DNA of 64,000 bases from Culex pipiens pallens (lineage: Eukaryota > Arthropoda > Insecta > Diptera > Culicidae). Below are positions 24,480 to 37,088 of the stretch, in pieces. The position numbers and the translations under genes are program-made. Under the pieces are notes generated by a model. That model made no database searches. It had not been told where the DNA came from and saw only the letters and a list, made by a program, of their open reading frames with translations. Positions within the stretch are counted from its first letter, which is position 1. Each line of letters starts with the position of its first letter. The DNA lies in contig NC_068938.1 in the NCBI RefSeq assembly GCF_016801865.2, positions 222,224,663-222,288,662 on the forward strand. Direction: 5' to 3'.

Positions 24480-25228
24480 ACACAAACAATATGTCTTTCG
24501 CAATTCGCAATTCGCAATTTTCAGTGTAAGAACGGGCCTTGACCGATCTTATGCACCAGGTTCCCGACGAACACGCACTGCCCTTACACCTACATCTCAC
24601 CCTTGCTCTGAGTCAGTACGAGCAGCACGCTAGAACACGCTTTGAGTGTTCGTGCCAGGCATGCACACCTTCTTTTCCGGTTACGCATTTTAACTCGGCC
24701 GGGGGTGGTACATTACGTAGGGTTTGATGTAAGTATAAGCGCCTAACCATTTATAGTGTGCCTATCAACTTTCATTAAAGCAAAACTGTTTTATTTTTAG
24801 TTTGAATCCAAAAACTAGTTGTTATTTTACTGGGTGTTGTTTTTCTCCTGAAATCTTTCCTAGTGTTGAGTCGTGTTTATCTGTTGCTTTTTCTTTTGTC
24901 GCGGTGTTTTGTTACAATATTTTGGTCCTAAGCATTTTAGAAAAGTTTTTCAAAAGTACAATAGTAATATTTGTGTTAATCCATTAACCATTCCATAAAT
25001 TGAGTAAGGGCTCAAACCTCACTTGTTTGAAAAAAGGGTGAAGATTGAAAACGATAGACAGTTAAAGAGAATATATTTTATAAAAAAATCAAGAATCAAT
25101 AGTAAGAGAATGTTGATTTTATTTTAAAGAATAAAAATGAGAAGCTGTATGTAGTAGATATAAAATTAAACAATAGTTAATAAATAGAGATAAAAAACAA
25201 GCGTAGATTATAGTAATGATTACTTATA
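24480..25228. other. Unassigned, possible retroelement fragment
   Basis: No gene. A GC-richer part begins near 24529 with TGTAAGAACGGGCC and reads like long-terminal-repeat sequence, but no matching second copy or primer-binding site was found, so the assignment is a guess. The rest is AT-rich. Confidence 0.25.
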
Positions 25229-25231
25229 GGA

Positions 25232-25450
25232 TACCGTAAACTGGGGTCAATCGGGACACTTAAGGGTGAATTGGGACAGCAGTTTAACCATGATGTAGCA
25301 CAATATTTTGATTTTTCTGGTTGGTTTCAGTTAGAACAGACTCAGGCCAACAAAATGTGTACATCCATTTCCAAATTTAAAAGCATTAGGTGCTCTAAAA
25401 ACTGCTGTCCCTATTCAGACTGTAGTCCCGATTCACCCCAGATTACGGTA
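25232..25450. mobile_element. TA-flanked MITE, 219 bp
   Basis: The left end TACCGTAAACTGGGGTCAAT and inverted right end TACCGTAATCTGGGGTGAAT differ at two positions, and the match continues into TCGGGAC. TA at each edge is the likely target duplication. There is no frame inside. The same terminal type occurs on the larger element at 59743. Confidence 0.75.
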
Positions 25451-27320
25451 GATAAAGAATTATTCAAATAAATAAATTCGCAATAAAATCAAAAGAGAAA
25501 AGACTAATGATAAATAGGCTTGATATTACTAGTACATTGAGGAAAAGTATTTTTTAAGGAAAAACACAAAGTTTGTTAAAGCAGTATCAATTGGTAAAAA
25601 AGAGTGGAAAAGCTTTGAGAGACAAGAGAATCAAAATCAAATGATGGATATTAAATGGAAGAATCAATGAAGAAGTGAGAATCAGTAGAGCAAAATAAAA
25701 ATAGGAGATAGGTGGTAGCTGAGAATGAAGAGAAGAGAAACCCCTTTGTGCGATGTTTCAGGTACATCCACAGCAGTTGACTCAACATACTGCGAATCAA
25801 AACAATACCGTCTACAATAACAAATTACTTCCCTTTCCCACATTGTTGCGCCCTTTTCTTCTAGCCGTCTCGACTCTGACCCGCGGTGGTCAAAGGTTTA
25901 CGATCCGTTTCCACAGGCCACCAGCTAGGTCATCATGAAAACCAAGCCAACGTGGAGGTAAGAAAATAGGACACTCGCAAGGAACCAGAGCTATACTGTT
26001 CTGATCAAGATAATTCGGATGATCTAACAGAACTACGGATGTAGTTAGTTGCGCTCCTTCCAGGATGTTCCTTACGTGGACGTCAACCGAAGAGCACGCA
26101 ACAAGGTCAGTGCCATTGCATGTTCTTAGGTATCAATCCTTGGCCTGCCAAACAATATGTCTTTGAAAAATTATCGAAAGATCAACAATACTTATAACTT
26201 CCATGTTATTTTTTTCAATTGGCAAACGTATAGTTTTTGATACTTCGTTTCAACTGGAAATGACAAAACTTAATGGTAACTGAACTTAAAATTTCGTTCC
26301 TATTTTTTTAAACTTCATCTTCATTTTAAATCAAAGAAAGATTTAAATATAATTGCTGTTATTATTCTTTCAAAGGATTTAGAGAAATGCCAAGGAATTC
26401 ATAAAAAATGTTTTTGCCAACTTCCCCTTTTTAATTTTGTAATTTTTGATATTGAATTATTTAATCAATGTAAATTCACATGGCCAGTATTTAACTGTTT
26501 TATTTTTCAATGAAAATTCAGTTTGATATAATTTGTTTTTTAATTTTGGTTTTATTCGATATTTAAGCATCCGAAAACTAAAAATCCAGATTTATCTATA
26601 GTAGGTAATTTTACCATACTCACAAAAAAAGTTCAAGGGCAACATTTGAGAAAAAAAAAATATTATAAATTACTTAAATATTATGAAAATCTGGGTCAAA
26701 ATCGAATATTCATTAAGATTTTTAATGTCTTAAACAGCCTTTCCATACTCAAATATATTGAAATAGTGGAAAGAACCTTAAAATTTAAAGTAGGTTACTA
26801 AAGCAGAATTGAGTGTCAATCGGAAAATTGTAAAAAAATACAAAATTATTCAAGAGTTAAAAAATAATTTTCAAACAAGTATGCTTAGAATTCCCGACTT
26901 TTTCCCGATTTTTTGCGGATTTTGGCGAATTCCCGACTTTTTCCCGACTTTTTCGATTTCTCGACTTGAGTGGCCACCCTGAGTAATATAAGAGAGAAGA
27001 ATAGTTGACCTTGTACCTTCCCACAAAACTGTCCAACTCTAAGCTAAACTTATTTGGAGAAACCGTGGAGATTTTTCCTTATCCTCTTAAAAAAGTGAAG
27101 CATCAACATTTTCCGTATTTCAAATCCTTTTCCTTGTCGTTGTTGCGCGGTGGAGATGGGAGCGGCCGCTATAGGATGGCTGAGAATCTGGTGCAGGTGT
27201 AATTGGGTTAAGACATCACTTCACATGACGAAATCCAGTCTGCAATCCACTAAAATCAAAATCAGTGAAGCGAAGCGATATAAGGGAATGTAAACGTAAG
27301 GTTTTAAGTGAAATTAACTT
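25451..27320. other. No supported gene; mostly AT-rich
   Basis: A GC-richer patch at about 25750-26110 has no readable frame of note. The stretch 26880-26981 is the CCCGACTTTTT-rich end of the hAT-like terminus described above. Confidence 0.35.
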
Positions 27321-27324
27321 GGAC

Positions 27325-27330
27325 TTTATT
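27325..27330 (-). terminator. Polyadenylation signal AATAAA of the F-box gene
   Basis: AATAAA on the minus strand lies about 37 bp past the stop codon of the F-box gene, a normal distance. Confidence 0.55.
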
Positions 27331-27366
27331 TTTATATTAGCCATAACAAAAGCATAACATTTTATT

Positions 27367-28977
27367 TTACGTTTCAACAAACTCCTTCCCCGCCTCCCTC
27401 ATGTACGCCCGGAAGCGGCCCAACTCCTCCCCGGTCAGTTCGGTGTCCCCTTCAATCTCCAGTCGTTGCAGCTCCGCGCAGTACTCCACAATGTTCTGAA
27501 CCACAGCCTGACTTATCTTACAGTTCCGCAGAACCAAATTCCCCACCGTCTTCCCCATGATGCCCAACTCTTTCACGATTACGTGCAGATTCAACTTCTC
27601 CAGCGACGAACATCGCAGCTCCTTCAGCTCGGGAAACATCAGAAACATCATGCTCACCTCCCAGGTGCTCAAGTTGCCATTTCCGTCCAACTCCACATAT
27701 TTCACGCTCTTGTTGACATGCTCTTGCGCGTCGTAATCGTCGTGGTTCCGCACGGACACAATGTGCAGTCGGAGATATTCGAGCGAGTACAGGCCGGACA
27801 TGAGCTCGGTAAAGTCGGACCAATCGTCGAATTTGACGTATTCCAGCGTGAGTCTGGTCAGGAACGGTGTGTACTGGAGGAACTTTTTCAGGTTGTCGGC
27901 GGACACCTCGCAGTTTCGGAGAACCAACTCCTTCAGGTGCTTGTTTTCGCTCTCCCCGTCACATCCCGTCACCGTAAACGGACCTTTGACCTCCAGGTAC
28001 TCCAGCATTGGCATCGATTTAGTGGCAGCTTCCAGGACATTTTTATCTACCAAGTTCAGGTGAAGCACAAACCGTTTCAACCGCGGAAGTCCTCGACCCA
28101 TTTCACGAATAGTCTGAAATCGAGCAGTTAATAATTTCAGTTTTCAGATTAAGATAAGCAAACATACACTGGATCTAATCGCCACGTACAGAATGGTCAG
28201 CGCTTCAATAGTTGACTGACCTCGTGCAAACTTGATCAAGTGCATCTCACCACTGCGGGGCGAGTTCTGGAAGTTCCCGAGCGTAACACGCTTCAGCCTA
28301 GCTTCATTCAGTCGCGAAATCCTCTCCAGCATCCCTTCAACCGGTTTAAGGTTCAACTCTTCCAGTGTGTCCTGTCTGAAGCTCACGAACTGAATCACCT
28401 TCTGCTGATCCTCATATCCCATTTCAACGTCGACCGCAAACTCAAACTTGACCAGCGGCTTCGGGATGATCTGGTCCAAGCATTCCAGAATCTCAACGCT
28501 GCCATGTTTCACCGAAAGACGCTTCATTTTACCCAGCTTAAACGCGCTGTAGACGGGCTTCGTCAGCTTGACCCCGTCCAGATTGAGCTCCTCAAGATTC
28601 GGCACGAATCGCAGCATATCCAGTGGAAAGTCACAAACGTTCATCGTCACCTCGGTGATATCGCCGGCGATCCTCGGCCACCACGCACCAACATTCACAA
28701 TGTTCAAGTGCTCAAAAATCACACCGGACGCCGGAATCAACGACTGAGGATTGAAGTTCTTATCCATCGTTTTGATGTCCAGCGGAAATTTAAGCCGAAA
28801 TCGCGCCCTCAGTTTGAGGCACTCGTCGACGATTTTGCGGAACTCGCTGCACGCTGCACGAACCGTGAGCAGTTCCACGAATGGAAGCTTGAGAAATATT
28901 CGCTCCAAAACTTCCGTTGGAAGTCGCAGCTGCTGCTTGGAGGACGACACCCTCATCGTCATCTTTGTTTTGGCCAT
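27367..28977 (-). CDS. F-box/leucine-rich-repeat protein, two exons, 518 codons
   Basis: Exon 1 (28977-28168, 270 codons) and exon 2 (28113-27367, 248 codons plus stop) join in phase 0 across a 54-bp intron with GTATGT donor and TTTCAG acceptor; the junction reads VAIRSS-TIREMG. I chose the ATG at 28977 (MAKTKM) because in-frame ATGs further up lie within a leader intron (29059-29005). Residues 18-60 form an F-box (LRLPTEVLERIFLKLP...). The rest has irregular leucine-rich repeats (LEELNLDGVKL, LEELNLKPV, LEYLRLHIV, LQRLEIEGD). F-box proteins bind Skp1 in SCF ubiquitin ligases, and the repeats usually choose the substrate. Mosquitoes have many such lineage-expanded genes, so the target is unknown. 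The frame is intact. Confidence 0.88.
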
Positions 28978-29004
28978 TTGAGCTGGGTTTAAAGTCGACA
29001 GGAG

Positions 29005-29059
29005 CTGAAACGAATGCAGCGTTTTAACCTTAATCAATTTTCAGCCAACATCTACTTAC
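29005..29059 (-). other. Leader intron of the F-box gene
   Basis: The donor GTAAGT (29059-29054) and acceptor TTCGTTTCAG (ending 29005) bound a 55-bp intron. Removing it joins a 5' leader exon upstream of 29060 to the ATG exon, 27 bp before the start codon. It matches the gene's other intron (54 bp) in size. Confidence 0.65.
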
Positions 29060-30429
29060 AATTTTATTTCAAACAGGTTCAAACGTTCAGGTAAGGCATT
29101 TATTCACGTTCTTGGTTCATATTCTGTTGTAGACTGCCTGCGAGCAACTGACTACCGGGCGCAATTTTGTTTTGTTTTGGTTTCGTTTCGCTTGTCCTAC
29201 TGTCAAATTTGATGTTGTGCTGCATGGGACAGAACGGCGCTTATAAGAAATGGGGTGATAGTGAAATTTGTAATTTAATCTTAACATTTACCATTTATGA
29301 CGATTATTGGCCTGGTCTCAGTTAGATAGTTACATAAAAAATGTACTGCAAAAGTTTTTACAATTGAATCCAGAATTTTTGACATTGGTATTCAAACAAT
29401 CTGTGTTATCACTAATATTGTTGGGCAAAAAAACACAAGTTTGTGAAACTTTGGTTTATAATAAACAAGTCTTACCTGACAAACTTCGTTTTGCCTTTTT
29501 TTTGTCTGTTGACGTTTTTTGTTTTTTTGCTTATTCAGCCTCCTGTGATTAAAAATTGAGTTTACGTAACTTTTTACATTCAATTTGCCTATGCTCCGGA
29601 ATCGGTTCCAGAGTGGCCAAAGTGTCAATTAGTTAGCGTAAGAACCTTCCTTGGGCTTATACGAACCCAACGCAACAAAAAGCACCTCGATCCGACGCTC
29701 CGTATTGAACTGATTCGCGTTCGAACAAAACCGTCGAAATTTTTTATAATAAATAAAATAAAATTAAGATCAATTATTAGTTTCACATAATTTATGCTGC
29801 ATAAAATCTCGTTTAATAATATTTTTAGGTGATTCCAATCCAAAGTTGTGCTTTTGCGGAATTTGCATAATCCATGAAATTTTCCCTAAGTTGTTAATGC
29901 CACGAAATTCGAAAAAATCTATTGAGAGATTCCATAAACATTGATTTTGTTCACTTTTTTTGTAACAGAACTATTTTTTAAAGAAATAATTTTAAAAGAT
30001 ATTTTCCATGATAAAAAATAAAAAAATATTTGAAAAGCCATAGTCTCAACATTTGAGTGAAAAAAGTGTTTTAAAATGCATTTTACTCTAGTTCACTTGT
30101 TTTGCAATCAAAACAAAAATGTAAAAATTTACGAAAACATTTTTTTTTGCGAAGAAAAACTTATTGTGATCTAAACATCGAAACGTTTAAAAAAAATCAA
30201 AATATTTTCAAATCAAACGGTGGGGAATGCATTTTTAACTGATTTCAGCAGATTGCACTTAAATTTCCAATTTTTGAAAAAAATATTTGTTTTGCCCCCT
30301 GATTGTTCGGGCCAACTTTGAGGGGAGGGGGGGGACATAAAGAACATAATTTCTTTATTGCACAAAATTCCAAAAAGCATGCTAAAGAACTTTATTCAAA
30401 ATAAAAAAACAAAAGCAGATTTAGCATAG
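29060..30429. other. 5' flank of the F-box gene, then AT-rich DNA
   Basis: The transcription start probably lies within the first 100-150 bp. About 29580-29715 is a GC-richer patch that looks repeat-derived. Otherwise I see nothing specific. Confidence 0.4.
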
Positions 30430-32220
30430 GAGCAACTTTCTTCAAAATCGGCCGATTTCGACCGTTTTTATTTTTTGTTTCTCTATAGCTCAAAAGTTGT
30501 GGGTTTTTGTCCCCTAAATTATATAAAAAAATCTCGAAAATCAAAAAATAATTATTTTGGGAAATTGAGTTTTTGTGAAAAAAATGTTGATTAAAAAATC
30601 TGCAATTTTTTTTCCGTATACCTATTTTTTCTAAATAGTCCTCAACAAAACCTACAACTTTGCGGAAGACACCAAATTGATCAGAAAATTCAATCAAAAG
30701 TTACAGCTGTTTGAATATATACGTACCATTTTTGTATGGACAGCTGCCAAAATTATATGGAGACTTGTATGGGTGAATCAATGACACAAAATAGCTTCTT
30801 TGGTCATAAGGAAGGCCCCCACAAAGTTTGAGCCAAATCAAAAAATACAAATAAAATCCATTTCGGTTTTGGTAGAGAATTGCTCATAGGCATTTTTAAA
30901 ACTCTGCGATGAACGTTATATTCATATCATAAGGCGAGGAATATTTGAAAAAGCATTCAATTGTTATGAATAAATTTATTTTTTCTATTTGGTATAAGAT
31001 CCATGTTAAAATTTAATAGAATAGAACGTTTTAGAATTTTCTGAAATTATCAATAACAAGTTTAAAAAAATTAACTGACACTTTTTTTAAAGTATTTATC
31101 TGAATCACTCATAAACACATAAAATTTATTTATATTTTTTTTTGAAATGTTATTTATATTACTGATTGTACTTTTATTAATCACTCTAGTTATGACGTTT
31201 GGAATTTTTGTTCCACGTTTTTTGATTTCTTTTATTGGAAATAGTGAAATTGAACAATTTATATTTGCATTATATCGGAAATGAGCAACTCTCTACGAAA
31301 TTGGTTTTTTTTATTAATTTAATTTTTGTATTTTTTAATCCTACTAAAACTTTTTTGGTGCTCTTGATATGCCCAAAGAAGCCATTGTGCATCATTAGTA
31401 TGTGCATATAATTTTCCATATAAATTTGGCAGCTGTCCATGCAAAAAATATATATGGAAATTCAAAAATCTCTAACTTTTGAAATATTTTATGATCGATT
31501 TGGCATCTTCGGCAAAGTTGTAGATATGGATAAGACTACACTGAAAAAAAAGGTACACGGTAATTTTTTTTTTGGTGATTTTTAATTTCACTTTTTGTCA
31601 CTAAAACTTGATTTGCAAAAAAACACTATTTTTTTCTGATATGTTTTAGAATACATCAAATGCCAACTTTTCAGAAATTTCCAGAACGGGCAAAAAATCT
31701 TTGACCAAGTTATGAATTTTTGAAAAATACTGATTTTTTTTCAAAAAATCGAAATATTGGTCGCAAATTTTCAACTTTAATTTTCGATGTAAAATTGAAT
31801 TTGCAATCAAAAAGTACTTTACTGAAATTTTGATAAAGAGCACCGTTTTTAAGTTATCGCCATTTTTAGGTAACTTTTTTGAAAATAGTCGCAGTTTTTC
31901 ATTTTTTTTAAGTTAGAGCCTATTTTTGCACACTTATGAAAAAAATATTTATGAAAATCTGAGAAAACTCTCTATATTTTGCGTTTTTCAACTTTGTTGA
32001 TACGACACTTTGTTGCTGAGATATTGCCATGCAAAGATTTAAAAACAGGAAAATTGATGTTTTCTATTCTCACTCAAACAACCCACCATTTTCTTATTAT
32101 CTCAGCAACTAATTCTCCGATTTTCAATGTTAAAATATGAAACATTCGTGAAATTTTCTGATCTTTTCTAAAACAATATTTTCAATTTGACAATGATCAA
32201 AAATAAAAATGAGCAATCTA
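30430..32220. repeat. Block of degenerate dispersed repeats
   Basis: Recurring phrases (GTAGAGAATTGCTCAT at 30870-30890 and its inverse near 31283; AAGTTGTAGATATGG; ATCAAAAGTTACAGCTG) resemble 16610-16900 and 35090-35860. The inverted GAGAATTGCTCAT/ATGAGCAACTCTC ends suggest decayed terminal-repeat elements. There is no coding frame. Confidence 0.45.
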
Positions 32221-32299
32221 CTTAATCTAGGTTGAATTCTTGAAAAGTTGGTTTGGTGGGGAAATTGAAACAGAGTGACTCATATATTTTAAAACAAAT

Positions 32300-32650
32300 T
32301 TAAATGCTCGTATCGATCCCAAAAACCTGATGCGGCTTCTCTAGCTGAAATAAATAGACGCGTAAACAAGAAAGACAACTTTCGTAAAATAAACTATTTT
32401 TTTTATAAAATCATAACTCCGCACCATTTTGAAACGATTTAGCTCTTTTGGACGTACATGAAAGATGATAAGTAGGAGTTTTCAGTTCCAAAAATCTAGC
32501 CCAGCAAAATTTATTCAAAAGATTCCTTATGAAATTTTAGGAAAAATACTGACATTTGGGAGAAGTTTATTATTATTCCGAGATATGATTTATTTTGAAA
32601 ATAAAATTTGAGTCGCGCTGTGCGCAAAAACGTGAAAGTTGAAAAAAAAG
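32300..32650 (+). repeat. Diverged single-arm relative of the large palindrome core
   Basis: In the same order as 43565-44050, this stretch has an AAAATCATAACTCC phrase, a TGAAAG-TGATAAGT phrase, AAAAATCTAGCC, ATTCCGAGATATGATTT with GAAAATAAAAT, and GCGC-rich GCAAAAAC. Similarity is clear but far weaker than between the palindrome arms, so this is an older copy, present once rather than mirrored. Confidence 0.6.
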
Positions 32651-32654
32651 AACA

Positions 32655-34790
32655 AAAACAAACTCATTGCTTAACTTTTAAATTGATTGCAGTTTTCGCG
32701 AAGAGACAAATTTTTTCGTTTTTGTCATGAACTCACAAAACATTGAGAGATATTAAGTCTAGTTTAGCATTCAGGGATCCATTTACTCCATCAGAGTTAA
32801 TTTGTCAGCTTCTATCGAACAGCAAACTGCAATTCCCTGATCAGTCCTAATTTCAAAATAATTAGATTTTTGTTTCACTGCTCTCAAAGAGCTACTATTT
32901 CCCCAAAAAAAACGAAGAACCATTGCATTTCACTCTTCCACTATACACAGTTCAATTTAGCCCTCCTAATAGGAAAGCTCCCCAGTCCCACTCTCAGTAG
33001 GCCCTGACGGGAGCGCCACATCGTTTGCCGAAGCCCCGATCGACGGTCCATCCTTCATCCGCCAAACACTCGACTCGACGCTTGCTTGGATGCTTCGCGC
33101 GGCAGCCCACCACCAATCGAATTGAGTCAAAAGTTTTCACATGTGCCAAAACTAAAAATTGTAATTTCATTTCACGCTCTTTCAGTTTTTTTTTATTTCC
33201 GTTATTTCCCTCTTTTCATAACGCCTTTCCTCCCCCTCTCCCCACCTCAACTCTTGAAGGAGCAAAATTAATTTCCCAATTCGATCATTTTAGCTTTAGT
33301 TTTTAATTTATTAAAATCGCGCGCACTCGTGCACTTGTGAGAGTGCTCTCCGCCAGCAGCGCTGCAGCGCAGTTTGTGCACCATACAAGTAAGAATTGAG
33401 TTTGCTAAAAAATAATGAACAGCGCGAGCAAAAAAAAAAAGAAAACCGTTAAAAATCGCGGATAGAACGGCCAAATTTGGTGTCCACTCTCCAGAGTGAC
33501 TTTTTTCCATCGGGGGCAAGTGGTGTAGGGTAGGTGAATGGGGGGGGGGGACCTCGCTGGACCAAGGGAGAAAGGGCACTAGGAAAAATCGTGTTCACTC
33601 GTTCTGTCCTGCACACACACACACACTTAGGTACACATACACAGAAGCTCATACCCATGTGATTTGAGCGCGAGAGATGAATGCATAGCCTACTAAGAGG
33701 GGGTGGAGGTGACATGGAGGCAAACACAAACTTAACTCTTCGCGCTCGCGATGACCATTTCTCCCCCTCTTCAGCGATTTCTGGCCGGTCAAAATTGCAT
33801 AGAGTCACACACGCGAACGAATCGCGCGAGCAGAAAAAAAAAACAGCTGAAAGAAAAAGGAAAAAGTTGAATGATTTTACCCCGTAAATAAAAACACAGA
33901 GTATCCTTTTTTCGTCCTGTCTCGCTCTCGCGCCCGAATCTCGTCCCGATTCCGCGGGGAAAATTGCACTTCCAGGCAGCAGCAGCAGCAGCAACATCAG
34001 AAAATGGAAACGTCCTCCAAACAAAAAACGACGAAAAACTTAAAAAATAAAAAATCCGCGCGCGTTGTTGATATATTTTGCCCCGTTTGTTATGTATATT
34101 TTTTCCGTGTGTGTGCCTGCCGTCCAGTCCGCTTGCTGCGCGACTACGACGATGGTGACCACGACGAATAACTCTAGCGATGGAGGATTTTTTTTTTTGT
34201 TGCAATTTCTCTGCGTGCATGTTCTTTTTGTTGAGGAGTGCGCCCCACCGCACCCTTCCCTTTTTCGATTTTTTTTATCGTCGTCGCAGGGTGGGTCAGC
34301 TATTTTTTTCCGCTCTTAATCGCGAAGGGGGAAGCCAACCCGTAGATATTTTCCTCTGCGATTTTTTTTCGGGAATTTCTTTTTTTTTGCAATTAAAAAA
34401 GTACATTTTGGGGGCTGCCTGGTCGAGGCGATTGCTTTCAACTTTATGTGTGCAAGTGTGTGTGTGTGCGTATGTGTTGTTGCATAAGCCAACCCAAAAA
34501 GAGGCGCGCGTATTTTGCGAACGAAACTAAACTCCCCAACCAGGATAAAGTGTGTGTGTGCGAGTTTGGTCAAGGCACGAGAAAAGTATCCTATATCAGG
34601 TTAGCTGCAGCTTTTTTTTCTGTTGTTTTCTAAAAAATAACAAACTGCTCTGGTTGCGAGATTTGGTTGCGCCGAGACTCGCCCTTAGTGGCGCTGGAAT
34701 ATGTTTGCACTACGCTGGTTTTAGTGGCGAGAAACTAGAATACATAACGACTTGGCAATAACTGGGTGTAATTTGAGGCGTAGTTTAAAT
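32655..34790. other. No supported gene; GC-richer island from about 33000
   Basis: The island carries CA/GT microsatellites (33607-33625, 34447-34470) and several compositionally biased frames on both strands. None has a start-to-splice layout or domain that I recognise. It could be regulatory or untranslated sequence. Confidence 0.35.
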
Positions 34791-34799
34791 GATAACGAC

Positions 34800-36365
34800 A
34801 AACTATTAGCAACATAAACTACCAGGATTTGTTGTTTTCGTGGACATAAAACAAACGAAACAGATGATTTTTAGATCTCTTGCCTTTGAAAATGTTTCAA
34901 TTTAAATCTTTACCTGGGAAGTTATTTCAGGTAAAATAACGTCGAAACAGAAATAATAAATTGAAACATCACATTTTCAGACCGTCCAATTTTTTTTTAT
35001 TTCAATAAAAAAAATCATTTTGAAGTTTTTATACCGTATAAAAAAATAGAAATCTCGGAAAATTTAAAAAAAAATCTAAATGAAACTTATGGCAGGTTGT
35101 TAATAAAACAATTTTCTGATCGATTTGATTTCTTCGGAAAAGTTGTAGGTATTGCTTGATACATTTCTGAAAACAGTTACTTTATTTTTGGAAATGTTTA
35201 ATATGACAAATATGCACAAGTTGGTCAAAATCAATATCTCAGTTTAAAAAAAAAACATTTATTCCAAAAAACTTTGAAACAGGTCGATATTTTTTAATTT
35301 AATATATTTGTGTATGCAAAAACAAATTTGCAATCGAAAACTACTTTATCAAAAAAAAACTGTACTGTTTTCAAGTCAAAGCCACCTAAAATTGCGATAA
35401 AAGTCATGACCAAGCTTGACTTCTCTGAAAATACATTACAAAAAGATCAGACTGCATTGAAGATTGGACCAATGGTTGCTGAGTTCAAAAATCAAAAAAA
35501 AAATCAAACAGGAAAAATTAAATTTTCTCTACATCACTAAATATGCGTAAAGAAAAGATGAAAAAGTTTCTCCTGATTTTTTTTTTCAAAACTTTCAAAT
35601 CATTCTCAGCATTTAAAAAGGCCTTATTTTCGACCATATCAAATGATTTGAAAATCATGAAAAAAAAAATTATTCGAATGATTGGGAAAATTTACAATTA
35701 TTTCATTGTTTTGACATTGAAAACGTTTGCTTAAATTTAAAAGAGAATAGTATGGACGGACAAAAGTTACTTCTTTGGTCTTAGGAAAAGCATCCACACA
35801 TTTGCATCCAATTAAAAAAAAATCGTGGTCCGAAATCTAAGAAATTGCTCAGGGATGCTTTTCTTTCAAAAAGTGTTATAAATTGCAAAATACTGAATAT
35901 TATTCAACCAACCTGCCTTTAAATGTAACTTAAAACAGTGCTCTTTAAAAAATGTGTTTAATAATAATCGGTTGCAAATTAAATTTTGCATCTGAAAATG
36001 TTTTTTTTTAAGATTTGTATGGAAATATCTAAGATTTTTTTTCCAAAATTCCGTTTTTTACAACAATTCATTTCACCGGTACTGAACTGCCCATGATCGC
36101 ATAAATGTCCCATATGCATTTTCTTCGTTTTTGAGTTAATGATGCAGTTTGGCTCAAAATCGTGTGCTCTTTCAGAAAAGCCTATAACATCCAGTACTTT
36201 GTTCTAGAAATCAGGAGGAAATCCAGTTTTTTCACGAAAACTTAACACGTAGCCTTATGTGTGGGACAAACTTCAAATGCGTTTTTCTCAGCTTGCTGTT
36301 TTTGCATATGGGAAATTTATGCGAACATGGGCAGTGAAGCTTTTGAAAAGTGGAAATTAAAATGA
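34800..36365. repeat. AT-rich DNA with degenerate dispersed repeats
   Basis: About 35090-35860 repeats the phrase set seen at 30430-32220 (GATCGATTTGATTTCTTCGG, GTTGTAGGTATTG, AGAAATTGCTCAGG). No gene. Confidence 0.35.
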
Positions 36366-36370
36366 TCTTT

Positions 36371-36940
36371 TGCCTTCCTCAACTGAGGTGAGGCTATAAT
36401 CCTGCTCGGAAAATGAACTTCTTTCAGAAACGTCGTAGACCCACCTTCATGTGTACCTATCGACTAAACTGAACAAATGTCTGTGTGTATGTGTGTGACC
36501 CGAATTCTTACTCAGTTTTCTCAGCACTGGCAGAACCGATTTAGGTCAAACTGGTCGCATTAGACTCGGTTTAGGGTCCCATACCTCGCTATTGAATTGT
36601 TTGAAGTTCAAAGTAGTTAAGTAGTTCAAAAGATATTCAAAAAAATGTGTTTTCGCAAATATCCGGATCTCACTTAAATGTATGTAAACTATGTCCGGAT
36701 CTATCAACCGACCCATCGTTGGTTAGGTAATTGAAAGACCTTTCCAATTTGTCCAAAACATTGATGATCTGGCAACCCTGTCTCAAGTTATGACCACTTC
36801 AGTGATATTTGTGTACTTTTTTATTCCGGATCTAAAAAAATAGATGAAATTTGTGTTCAAATGTGTGTGTCCCATCATGTCACCCACTGTTTGTAAAGAG
36901 TGAGGAAGGCACCAACCACATAGGTGGATTAAGTTAGTTT
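36371..36940 (+). mobile_element. TGAGGAAGGC-ended element, copy A (one internal monomer)
   Basis: It begins TGCCTTCCTCAACTGAGG and ends GTGAGGAAGGCACCAACCAC followed by ATAGGTGGATTAAGTTAG. The interior holds a TGTGTGTATGTGTGTG tract and a single monomer containing CTATGTCCGGATC and CATCGTTGGTTAGG. Non-coding. Two more copies lie at 37946 and 50938. Confidence 0.75.
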
Positions 36941-37088
36941 TTTATGTATTTACAACTTTCAGTTTTTTTTTTGCAAAAGTTCTTATCATCTTTAACCTAC
37001 AACCTTGCTAAAGAAACCAAATCGATCAGAAGATTTCTTCTAATGACACAGATTTTCTCCCAGCTCGCAAAATAGTAAAAAGCATTGT

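Larger units (their letters stand above)
20858..26981. mobile_element. Possible composite between two CAGGGTG inverted termini
   Basis: The left end reads CAGGGTGACCACTCAA followed by text about CCCCGACTTTTCC. The right end, inverted, reads CAGGGTGGCCACTCAAG followed by repeated CCCGACTTTTT phrases. This matches one hAT-like terminal family. The outer octamers (TGTGATAA and AGTAATAT) do not match, so the ends may come from separate insertions rather than one 6.1-kb unit. SINEs, direct repeats and a minisatellite lie between. Confidence 0.4.

Noticed and set aside
24529..25010. Solo long terminal repeat
   Set aside because: It has TGTAAG-like text, but no paired copy, no clear TG...CA boundary and no target duplication. 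Left as unassigned sequence.
27367..28101. Second, separate gene starting at MGRGLPRL
   Set aside because: The upstream exon splices in frame across a clean 54-bp intron (GTATGT...TTTCAG), and leucine-rich repeats continue across it, so it is exon 2 of the F-box gene.
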